Assembly: GCA_031255075.1 (NCBI GenBank) | Contig: JAIRTF010000312.1 | Span: forward strand, 1-5,894 | Source: Bifidobacteriaceae bacterium | GTDB lineage: Bacteria > Actinomycetota > Actinomycetes > Actinomycetales > WQXJ01 | Length of the DNA: 5,894 bases | Reading direction: 5' to 3' | Shown here: piece by piece, positions 1 to 5,489 of the stretch | Layout of the letters: the number at the start of each line of letters is the position of its first letter | Numbering within the stretch: position 1 is the first letter of the stretch | Program-made: the position numbers and the translations under genes | Notes under the pieces: model-generated | Databases searched by the model: none | What the model was told of the DNA's origin: nothing | The model's input: only the letters and a program-made list of their open reading frames with translations

Positions 1-1202
1 ATGGTGGGCGATGCCGCTTTGAGGGCCGCCGCATGGGCTTCAGCCGAGGGTAAGTCGCTGGGGGCGCGGGCGTCCAAACAGTTGATGGCACGGAAGGCCA
101 CCATCAGGTTGGACCGGTATTCGCCGCGCTCGCGTGACAGATAGGCGTCAGACAGAGCCAGCAGCCCAGATCCTTCGCCCACCCGCATGGCTTCATACAA
201 GGCGACCGCTTCGACTTGCCAGGACGCCTCGTCATACATCGCTACGACAATCCCGTTCAGTGCCAACGGCAAGGTCAATTCGCGGCCACCACCGTTGGCG
301 GCCGGCAGGGGCTGTTCAGCAACGTCCACCAAGAATTGGTGGATTTCGGCCAAGGCTTGAGCTTTGGTTCCGTCCAGTGCACACGCTTGGGAGTTCAGGC
401 AGTAGTCAAGGAAATCGCCCAGGGCTGCTTCAAAGCCTTCAGCTTGCTGAACCTCAGCCTCATCAGCGGACAGCGACGGGTCAACGGCGCCATCCAGCAC
501 AAACCGACCAACTCTGTCAGGGAAGAGTTCCGCGTAGGTGGCGCCCAGGGTGGTGCCATATGAGAACCCCAACCAGTTGAGTTTGTCATCACCCAGCAGG
601 TGGCGCAGCAGTTCCAGATCTTTGGCGGCTGACACGGTGTCCACATGACCCAGCAATGGTCCGGTGTTCTTGGCGCAGGCCTCAGCAAATGGTTCCGCTA
701 TGCCTTTGGAGCTTTCGTAGCCCTCAGGGGTGGCAGGCCAATAGGCGGCGAAGTATTGGTCTAGTTCCTCGGTGGTGGTGTAGCACTGGACGGCGCTTGA
801 TGCGCCCACTCCGCGCGGGTCAAACGTGACAATGTCATAGCGCGCCTTGACCTTGTCAGAGATCCGCCAGATGACGGACGGAAGACTCAGAATGCCGCTA
901 CTACCCGGTCCGCCCGGATTGAAGACCAACGATCCGATCCGATTGTCTGACCCGGTCGCCTTGACCCGGGCCAAGGCCAACTCGATCCGTTCGCCATCAG
1001 GCTCAGCCCAATCCAACGGCGCCTGCACCCTGGCACACTCGGCGTTGGGCGCGGCATCGCACGCCTCCCAGACGATTGGCGCGTCCCAAAAACTGCCAGG
1101 CGGGAAACCGGTCGGTGAAGGGCCTTTGTTCGGCACGCAGGCAGCCAACAGCAGAGCAGCCACCAGGACCATGGACGCGCCGGCCCTCCGCCTGGGGTTC
1201 AT
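1..1202 (-). CDS. Secreted lipoprotein S33/TAP-like alpha/beta-hydrolase peptidase, copy 2 (3' end beyond the window)
   Basis: Predicted membrane-anchored serine exopeptidase on the outer face of the cytoplasmic membrane; family members release di- or tripeptides from N-termini. Exactly 400 complete codons are visible before the left edge. The start ATG is followed by a short lipoprotein signal peptide: arginines at residues 4-6, a hydrophobic run at 11-21, and lipobox L19-A-A-C22. The oxyanion-loop motif NPGGPG lies at about 95-100 and the nucleophile elbow GFSYG has Ser214. The catalytic Asp and His are expected in the missing C-terminal portion, about 100 residues by comparison with the neighbouring copy, so activity cannot be judged here. 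I chose the first ATG because a start at Met11 would drop the arginines of the signal peptide. No good Shine-Dalgarno sequence precedes it (only a GGACC-like stretch), so translation may depend on the upstream peptidase gene, which ends 30 bp before. Family assignment is firm; substrate is unknown. Confidence 0.9.
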   Translation of the reverse strand, partial: MNPRRRAGASMVLVAALLLAACVPNKGPSPTGFPPGSFWDAPIVWEACDAAPNAECARVQAPLDWAEPDGERIELALARVKATGSDNRIGSLVFNPGGPGSSGILSLPSVIWRISDKVKARYDIVTFDPRGVGASSAVQCYTTTEELDQYFAAYWPATPEGYESSKGIAEPFAEACAKNTGPLLGHVDTVSAAKDLELLRHLLGDDKLNWLGFSYGTTLGATYAELFPDRVGRFVLDGAVDPSLSADEAEVQQAEGFEAALGDFLDYCLNSQACALDGTKAQALAEIHQFLVDVAEQPLPAANGGGRELTLPLALNGIVVAMYDEASWQVEAVALYEAMRVGEGSGLLALSDAYLSRERGEYRSNLMVAFRAINCLDARAPSDLPSAEAHAAALKAASPT

Positions 1203-1232
1203 AGTTCTGGTCCGGTCAAGGCCGCGGCCATC
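1203..1232 (-). other. 30-bp spacer between the tandem peptidase genes, with a 10-codon open frame
   Basis: The spacer contains the perfect palindrome GGCCGCGGCC (1220-1229). On the minus strand an ATG at 1231-1229, 1 nt after the upstream stop codon, opens a frame of ten codons (MAAALTGPEL). Its TGA (1201-1199) overlaps the start of copy 2 as ATGA. It has no clear Shine-Dalgarno sequence. It could be a reinitiation relay between the two genes or chance. No promoter or terminator is apparent, which supports co-transcription. Confidence 0.35.
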
Positions 1233-2837
1233 TCAGCAGGTGAGGCCCGCCTGGGGGACCGTGCCTTCTAGCAGATAGGCGTCCACCGCCTGATCCACAC
1301 ATTCATTGGACCGGCCGTAGGCCGTGTGACCGGTGCCTTCATAGGTCAGCAGGACAGCTGATTCAAGCTGACTGGCCAACGCCTCAGCCCACCTGTACGG
1401 CGTGGCCGGGTCTCCAGTGGTACCAATCACCAGAATTGGCCCTGCCCCGGGGGCGGAAACCGGATGCGGGTCACCGGTCTGCGGATAGGGCCAGACGGCG
1501 CAGCCCATCTCTCCGTAACCCCAGAACTCTCCCAGCGTGGGCGCTGCCGCTTTCAACGCCGCCGCCTGAGCTTCGACCGAGGGCAGGTCGCTGGGGGCAC
1601 GGGCGTCCAAGCAGTTGATCGCCATGAAGGCGACCATCATGTTGTTGGTGTACTTCCCGCCTTCGCGTGACAGGTAGGCGTCAGACAGTGTCATCAGCGC
1701 TGATCCGTCACCGGTTTCGATGGCTTGTTGCAGGGCCATCACTTCGATGAACCAGAAGGCTTCGTCATACATGGCCACGGCAATTCCGTTGAACGCCAGG
1801 GGCAACGTCAGCTCGCGTCCGCCACCCAGCATGGCTGGTAGGGGCTCTTCTTCGACATCCAACAGGAACTGGTGCAGGGCGGCGAGGGCCTCTTCTTTGG
1901 TCCCATCGAAGGGACAGGCCGAAGCGTCCAAACAGTAGTCAATGAAATCGCCCACAGCGGCCTCAAAACCGGCGGCCTGTTGGATGGAGGCCTCCTGGGC
2001 GGACAACGACGGGTCAACGGCCCCATCCAGCACGAACCGGCCCACCTTGTCCGGGAACAGTTCGGCATAGGTGGCCCCCAGTTGGGTTCCATACGAATAG
2101 CCCAACCAGTTGAGCTGTTCGTCACCCAACAGGTGGCGCAGCAACTCCACATCTTTGGCCGAGGAGACCGTGTCGACATGGCCCAACAACGGCCCGGTGT
2201 TCTCAGCACAAGCCTCAGCCCATGGTTCGAACACGGCCCGGGAGCTTTCGTAGCCCTCGGCGTTGGCCGGCCAATAGGACCCGAAATACTCGTCCAGTTC
2301 CTCAGTCGTGGTGTAACACTCAACGGCACTGGAAGCACCCACACCGCGGGGGTCAAATCCCACTATGTCGTAGCGCGCCTTGACCTCGTCCGATAAGCGG
2401 CTGACGGTACTGGGCAGGTGCAATATGCCGCTGCCGCCTGGTCCGCCGGGATTGATGAGCAGCGACCCGATCCGCTCATCGGGGTTGGTGGCCTTGACAC
2501 GGGCCAAGGCCAATTCGATCAGTTCGCCCTCCTCGGCATCCCAGTTGAGCGGAGCTTCAACGGTGGCGCATTCGGCCTCCTTGGCCGCGTCGCACTCCTC
2601 CCAGACCACCTCTTGACTCCAGAAGGCGGCCGGTTCAGCGGTCGGAGTGGGGGTGGGTTTGCTGGTCGGCTTCGGATCTGGTGAATCATCAGACTTGGAG
2701 CAGGCAGTCAACACCAAGGCCGCGGCCGCCATCGCCGCCGCCACTTTCCACCGGCGCCCTCTGATGCTACGACCCCCCGAATTGGTATATACGGTGCTAT
2801 CGAAGCGGCTAGTTATCATCCTCCTACTTTGGCACAT
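1233..2837 (-). CDS. Secreted lipoprotein S33/TAP-like alpha/beta-hydrolase peptidase, copy 1 (complete)
   Basis: Complete 534-residue member of the tripeptidyl-aminopeptidase-like serine hydrolases (alpha/beta-hydrolase fold plus TAP-like C-terminal domain), related by family to Streptomyces SlpD/SlpE and mycobacterial Hip1. All functional elements are visible: arginine-rich n-region (about 23-31), hydrophobic core, lipobox L43-T-A-C46, a Pro/Thr-rich linker (about 53-70), oxyanion motif NPGGPG (129-134), nucleophile Ser248 in GYSYGT, Asp476 in GDPATPY, and His504 in GTGHTAYG. It should be lipid-anchored and act on peptides outside the membrane. The start is uncertain. The ATG at 2837 gives an unusually long n-region and makes residues 5-6 (AGG AGG) out of a perfect Shine-Dalgarno sequence. 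The ATG at 2819 directly abuts that sequence. Either start leaves the mature protein unchanged. The gene is first of a probable two-gene transcript with copy 2 and is divergent from the plus-strand lipoprotein gene. Confidence 0.93.
   Translation of the reverse strand: MCQSRRMITSRFDSTVYTNSGGRSIRGRRWKVAAAMAAAALVLTACSKSDDSPDPKPTSKPTPTPTAEPAAFWSQEVVWEECDAAKEAECATVEAPLNWDAEEGELIELALARVKATNPDERIGSLLINPGGPGGSGILHLPSTVSRLSDEVKARYDIVGFDPRGVGASSAVECYTTTEELDEYFGSYWPANAEGYESSRAVFEPWAEACAENTGPLLGHVDTVSSAKDVELLRHLLGDEQLNWLGYSYGTQLGATYAELFPDKVGRFVLDGAVDPSLSAQEASIQQAAGFEAAVGDFIDYCLDASACPFDGTKEEALAALHQFLLDVEEEPLPAMLGGGRELTLPLAFNGIAVAMYDEAFWFIEVMALQQAIETGDGSALMTLSDAYLSREGGKYTNNMMVAFMAINCLDARAPSDLPSVEAQAAALKAAAPTLGEFWGYGEMGCAVWPYPQTGDPHPVSAPGAGPILVIGTTGDPATPYRWAEALASQLESAVLLTYEGTGHTAYGRSNECVDQAVDAYLLEGTVPQAGLTC
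2820..2825 (-). promoter_or_regulatory. Perfect Shine-Dalgarno hexamer directly abutting an ATG of peptidase copy 1
   Basis: The minus strand reads AGGAGG immediately followed by ATG (2819-2817), a spacing of zero where 5-9 nt is usual. No ATG, GTG or TTG lies at normal spacing downstream. It may serve the 2819 start poorly, or be coincidental with translation beginning at 2837, where only a weak GTAGG precedes the ATG. It matters mainly for deciding the N-terminus. Confidence 0.4.
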
Positions 2838-2900
2838 GTTTCCTACCCGAACCTCCCCCAGGGCCAGTCCAGATCGAGAGCGCGCTGCCGCGCCAACGCC

Positions 2901-2946
2901 AGTGTCAGCACGTCAACTTCGCGGCGCCACGTGTGCGGCTGACACT
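2901..2946. repeat. Inverted repeat AGTGTCAGC / GCTGACACT (9-bp arms, 28-nt spacer)
   Basis: The arms at 2901-2909 and 2938-2946 are perfect reverse complements. Just inside them CACGT (2909-2913) and ACGTG (2929-2933) are also complementary, although asymmetrically placed. The element sits about 65 bp upstream of peptidase copy 1 and 240 bp upstream of the plus-strand gene, and is not followed by a T-run. It could be a pair of protein-binding half-sites or a transcribed hairpin. The role is inference; the symmetry is directly visible. Confidence 0.5.
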
Positions 2947-3031
2947 TTCAACGCCAAGCGTCTAGCCCCCAAGAACGTAGGCCGCAGCCCCAGGTTTGAA
3001 CAACCGGTCGCCTGGGCCCAAAGGGGCATCC

Positions 3032-3151
3032 TTGGTGATCTTGGCGGAATCAGGGCCCGCAGACAGTGCCCTTCTGCAGAGTGCTTCAGAGAAACTACCC
3101 AGGAATTGGTGGCAAAGGTTTGACCACTGCGCGGCCGTCCTCCAATACTGA
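3032..3151 (+). CDS. Possible small open reading frame (39 codons), unknown
   Basis: A TTG (3032) or GTG (3035) start is preceded by AGGGG (3022-3026) at 5-8 nt and opens a frame ending in TGA at 3149-3151. The peptide begins LVILAESGPADSALLQ and ends FDHCAAVLQY, with a Trp-Trp pair and balanced charged residues, which is more protein-like than most shadow frames here. The open frame itself extends back to a TAG at 2978-2980, so it could equally be the remnant C-terminus of a decayed gene. I recognise no family. It would end 35 nt before the lipoprotein start. Chance remains the leading alternative. Confidence 0.22.
   Translation: MVILAESGPADSALLQSASEKLPRNWWQRFDHCAAVLQY
3120..3149 (+). promoter_or_regulatory. 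Possible sigma-70-type promoter for the plus-strand lipoprotein gene
   Basis: TTGACC (3120-3125) matches five of six bases of the -35 consensus. AATACT (3144-3149) matches four of six of the -10 consensus, at 18-nt spacing. Transcription would start near 3156, giving a leader of about 31 nt. The octamer CTGACACT (3148-3155) overlaps the -10 end and expected start point, a position where a bound repressor would block initiation. This is inferred from consensus matching only. Confidence 0.33.
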
Positions 3152-3155
3152 CACT
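3148..3155 (+). repeat. Third copy of octamer CTGACACT
   Basis: This is the same 8-mer as the right arm of the inverted repeat (2939-2946). The flanks are similar: CTGACACTTTC in the arm and CTGACACTGTC here. It lies 31 bp upstream of the lipoprotein GTG start. With the inverted copy at 2901-2908, this makes three copies within 255 bp of non-coding DNA. Confidence 0.4.
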
Positions 3156-3186
3156 GTCCCATTGTCCTCGAGAGAGAGAAAAGCGA

Positions 3187-4329
3187 GTGACGGAACCAAG
3201 CTTTGGCAGGATCCGTGCGCTGGTGCCAACTGCGATCCTGTCCGCGGCCACGCTGGCGCTGGTTTCTGGTTGCGTGTCCGGCAATGACGCCTCCGCGGTT
3301 GACCCTTCGCTGCCAGGTTCTCAGCCAACGATCAGTGGACCAGACGCGGGAATTCCGATCGCGTCCGCCTTCACAATGATTTCCGGCGACACACCTATCA
3401 CCGCTTACAGCCCGTTTCTTGATGGCCCAATGATGGACCAAGATGCGGAACTGGCAGCCAGGAGAGATCGGCACGCCAAATTCGAAGCGTTCACTGCGGA
3501 GTGCATGAAAGAGGCGGGGTTCACCTACCATCCTGAGGAGTATTCCCCGCTCGACGCGAGCGACAAGAGGTCCTTTGACCAGGACTGGATGTGGATTCCA
3601 GAGCTACCCTCCGAGCGCGCCGATGTGGAACTCCACGGGTACGGGGCGTCAGGTGATGAGCCGTTTTTTGAACTCCCATCTGTGTCGGAGCCGACAACAG
3701 CAGGGACGCAGGCCAATCTGGACTATGTGGCGGGCCTGAGTTCAGACGCTTATGCGGCCTACTATCTCGCCCTGGTTGGCCATGAAGACACTGTTGAAGG
3801 ATTCTATGGTGAATGGGAGCTCGGGTGCCGTGGAGAGGCGGCCATCGCCGTTCCGGAGGTGGAGGCTCCACCTGCAGTGGAATACTTCCGGACTACATAT
3901 TGGCCCGTAGCGGCTGAGATCAATCAGCTGTACGCGAGCGGGATAACGAGTGATCCCAGAATCAAGGAACTCAATAGTGCCTGGAACGACTGCATGCTTG
4001 GTCTTGGCGTAGACATTTCGTCCCAGGTGATCAGCGGCTGGGAAGGGTCCTATTTGTCGATGCCATCGCCCTCCGTGTCATTCCTCTACGCGCAGGCGGT
4101 CGAGACAACTGACGGATCAACGACAGAGCCTGGGTTGCCTGGGGGAGACGGTGTACTGCGAGGAACTCCAGCAGAGGCCAAGATTGCCCTGGCTGATTTC
4201 GATTGTCGAGTCGAAACAGACTACGTTGCGCGGTACCAGGCCATACAGATCGAGGTAGAGCAGGCCTTCGTCAACAGTCGCAAGGAGATCCTCGACCAGA
4301 TGGTGGCGTACGTGGAGCAGAACTCCTAG
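3187..4329 (+). CDS. Cysteine-paired lipoprotein of unknown function
   Basis: A 380-residue predicted lipoprotein: basic residues at 8 and 10, hydrophobic stretch about 12-26, lipobox V26-S-G-C29, then a Ser/Pro/Gly-rich linker (about 30-60). The mature part is acidic and has four further cysteines: C106 (AECMKEAGF), C214 (LGCRGEA), C269 (NDCMLGLGV) and C340 (DCRVET). The order CM, CR, CM, CR suggests two related halves, each closed by a disulfide outside the membrane. This resembles uncharacterised actinobacterial lipoproteins with 'xCMxxxGF' motifs; I know of no assigned function and see no catalytic motif. The C-terminus (about 341-378) looks helical and charged. Start GTG at 3187 places the signal peptide correctly; the upstream GAGAGAG stretch is only a weak ribosome binding site. 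Several arginines use AGG or AGA (residues 8, 92, 93, 128, 258). It lies opposite in strand to all neighbours, divergent from the peptidases and overlapping the end of holB. Confidence 0.88.
   Translation: MTEPSFGRIRALVPTAILSAATLALVSGCVSGNDASAVDPSLPGSQPTISGPDAGIPIASAFTMISGDTPITAYSPFLDGPMMDQDAELAARRDRHAKFEAFTAECMKEAGFTYHPEEYSPLDASDKRSFDQDWMWIPELPSERADVELHGYGASGDEPFFELPSVSEPTTAGTQANLDYVAGLSSDAYAAYYLALVGHEDTVEGFYGEWELGCRGEAAIAVPEVEAPPAVEYFRTTYWPVAAEINQLYASGITSDPRIKELNSAWNDCMLGLGVDISSQVISGWEGSYLSMPSPSVSFLYAQAVETTDGSTTEPGLPGGDGVLRGTPAEAKIALADFDCRVETDYVARYQAIQIEVEQAFVNSRKEILDQMVAYVEQNS
4326..4329. other. Shared palindromic stop CTAG of two convergent genes
   Basis: The plus-strand lipoprotein ends with TAG at 4327-4329 and holB ends with TAG on the other strand at 4328-4326. 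The palindrome CTAG supplies both stops, so the genes overlap by 4 bp and no intergenic terminator is possible. The nearest symmetry is a 4-bp-stem inverted repeat (GGAG 4314-4317, CTCC 4323-4326) with no T-run on either strand, too weak to call a terminator. Confidence 0.95.
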
Positions 4330-5489
4330 GCGGCGGGTTGGGTTTCGGCGGCTAGGTCAGGTAGGGCCAGGATTACGGCCATCGCTTCGAGGGCCAGGGC
4401 TGGGGCTACGTTGCCGGCCAGGCGTTCCCTAGCTTGTTCGATGCCGCGCAGCCGGGCCATCGTTTGGTCGATAGTTGAAGTGTGGGCCTGTTCGGCAATC
4501 AGTTCGGTTTCGGCGGCGTTGACCAGCGAAACATCAGCCCCCATTTGGACAGTCAGCACGTCACGGTAGAAGGCCAACAGGTCGATCAACGCTTGGTCCA
4601 AGGTGTCAGCTTGGCCGCGGCGGGCCCGTTTGGCGGATTCTTCATCGAACTCTTTGAGCCTGGCTCGGGCGTAGATGCCCATCCGGCCGCGCGGGTTGTC
4701 GCCGGCCTCAGCCGCCAGGCGGGCGCGTTCTTCGGCATCGCGGCCACGGACTACTGCTTCGGCCTCAGCTTTGGCGATGGACGCCAGCACCCCGGCGGCG
4801 GCCACCGCCCGCGCCACCGAGGTGGCCGCTTCAGGAATAGCCAGCACCTGGCGCCGGCGGGCGATCGCTTCTGGATCATTGACCAGACGCCGCGCCACCC
4901 CGATGTGAGATTGGGCGGCCAACGCCGCCAACCAAGCCTCCGACGGGTCGGAGCCATCGCGGTCCACCAACAACTGGGCCACCGCTTCAACCGATGGGAT
5001 CCGCAAACCGACTTGCCGGCAACGGGACCGGATTGTGACCAGCACGTCCCGGGGCGAGGGCGCCACCAGAATCCAAACCGTGTGTTCTGGAGCTTCCTCC
5101 AAAGACTTCAGCAGCACGTTGCCGGTGCGTTCCAGCATCCGGTCGGCATCTTCCACAATGATGATCCGCCAGCGGCCGCCGGACGGCGCCCGCATTGACC
5201 GGCTGACCCATTGCCGCACGTCATCAATGCTGATCAGCACTTTCTGGGTGGCGGCGTCCAATACATCGGGATGGCTTTGGGCGGCCACCAGGCGGCAGTC
5301 GCGGCATTCGCCGCAGCCGCCATCAGGGCATTGCAGCGCAGCCGCGAAAGCCCGGGCCGCCACCGACCGGCCTGATCCCGGTGGGCCGGTGATCAGCCAT
5401 GCATGGGTCATGGCGTCCGGCCGGGCCGCAGCGGCGCTGAGTGTCTCCACCGCCTGTTCCTGACCGACCAGTTCATCCCAAACGCTCAT
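4326..5489 (-). CDS. holB: DNA polymerase III subunit delta-prime (clamp loader)
   Basis: Delta-prime is the stator of the clamp-loader complex, which with delta and gamma/tau opens the beta sliding clamp and loads it on primed DNA at the replication fork. The 387-residue protein shows the AAA+ layout: P-loop GPPGSGRS (35-42, Arg in place of the usual Lys), a four-cysteine zinc-binding knuckle (C54, C59, C62, C65), a Walker-B-like strand ending VEDADRM (112-118), LLKSLEEAPEHT (126-137), and sensor-1 SRC (155-157). The C-terminal half (about 170-380) is helical, Ala-rich and less conserved, as expected for the collar region. The altered P-loop fits delta-prime being a non-hydrolysing clamp-loader subunit. 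Start ATG at 5489 overlaps the tmk stop (ATGA) and is preceded by GGAGGTGA at 6-nt spacing, indicating translational coupling. Length is normal for actinobacteria. Confidence 0.95.
   Translation of the reverse strand: MSVWDELVGQEQAVETLSAAAARPDAMTHAWLITGPPGSGRSVAARAFAAALQCPDGGCGECRDCRLVAAQSHPDVLDAATQKVLISIDDVRQWVSRSMRAPSGGRWRIIIVEDADRMLERTGNVLLKSLEEAPEHTVWILVAPSPRDVLVTIRSRCRQVGLRIPSVEAVAQLLVDRDGSDPSEAWLAALAAQSHIGVARRLVNDPEAIARRRQVLAIPEAATSVARAVAAAGVLASIAKAEAEAVVRGRDAEERARLAAEAGDNPRGRMGIYARARLKEFDEESAKRARRGQADTLDQALIDLLAFYRDVLTVQMGADVSLVNAAETELIAEQAHTSTIDQTMARLRGIEQARERLAGNVAPALALEAMAVILALPDLAAETQPAA

Larger units (their letters stand above)
1..2621 (-). repeat. Tandem gene duplication, period 1533 bp
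   Basis: The two peptidase genes are direct repeats. Anchors at positions 1, 71, 571, 841 and 1086 match 1534, 1604, 2104, 2374 and 2619, always 1533 bp apart, so the 396 shared codons before the left edge align with no net insertion or deletion. By hand count, 72 of the first 100 aligned residues (from the Trp after the linker) and about 81 of the next 100 are identical. Similarity stops at the linker and signal peptide, which differ in length and sequence. Confidence 0.92.
2838..3186. other. Divergent intergenic region (349 bp)
   Basis: This gap separates the starts of two divergent lipoprotein genes and should hold both promoters. It is poorer in GC near the plus-strand gene (30 of 60 in 3061-3120 by hand count). 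It contains an inverted repeat, a third copy of the same octamer, an 8-bp direct repeat CAACGCCA (2894-2901 and 2949-2956), a possible plus-strand promoter and a short open frame, each listed separately. I found no tRNA, recognisable riboswitch or intrinsic terminator. I could not assign a convincing promoter for the minus-strand peptidase genes. Confidence 0.6.

Noticed and set aside
1808..2356. Minus-strand open frame of 182 codons inside peptidase copy 1, with a matching frame at 395-688 in copy 2
   Set aside because: Both are the same out-of-frame shadow of the duplicated gene. The translations are rich in Arg, Pro, Cys and Trp without domains, and their similarity follows from the gene duplication.
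1872..2396. Plus-strand open frame of 174 codons antisense to peptidase copy 1
   Set aside because: It is antisense to a gene with a complete catalytic triad. Long antisense frames are expected in high-GC DNA, and no recognisable motif or ribosome binding site was seen.
2913..3531. Two overlapping minus-strand frames covering the intergenic gap and the start of the plus-strand lipoprotein gene
   Set aside because: They overlap each other and the lipoprotein signal-peptide region, with low-quality composition and no motif. The plus-strand frame has a clear lipobox and cysteine pattern.
4314..4326. GGAG-CAGAA-CTCC inverted repeat as a terminator between the convergent genes
   Set aside because: The stem is only 4 bp and neither strand has a following T-run.
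3187..4329. Recent horizontal transfer of the lipoprotein gene on base composition
   Set aside because: Sample 60-base rows gave about 57-62% GC here and about 58-62% in the peptidase genes; only holB rows were higher (65-77%). AGG/AGA arginines are suggestive but not enough.
4482..5198. Plus-strand open frame of 238 codons antisense to holB
   Set aside because: holB is unmistakable on the other strand. The Gly/Arg/His-rich translation is a typical GC-driven shadow.
4461..5480. Arginine in the HolB P-loop as an inactivating mutation
   Set aside because: Delta-prime subunits do not hydrolyse ATP and often have altered P-loops, so this is ordinary for the family.
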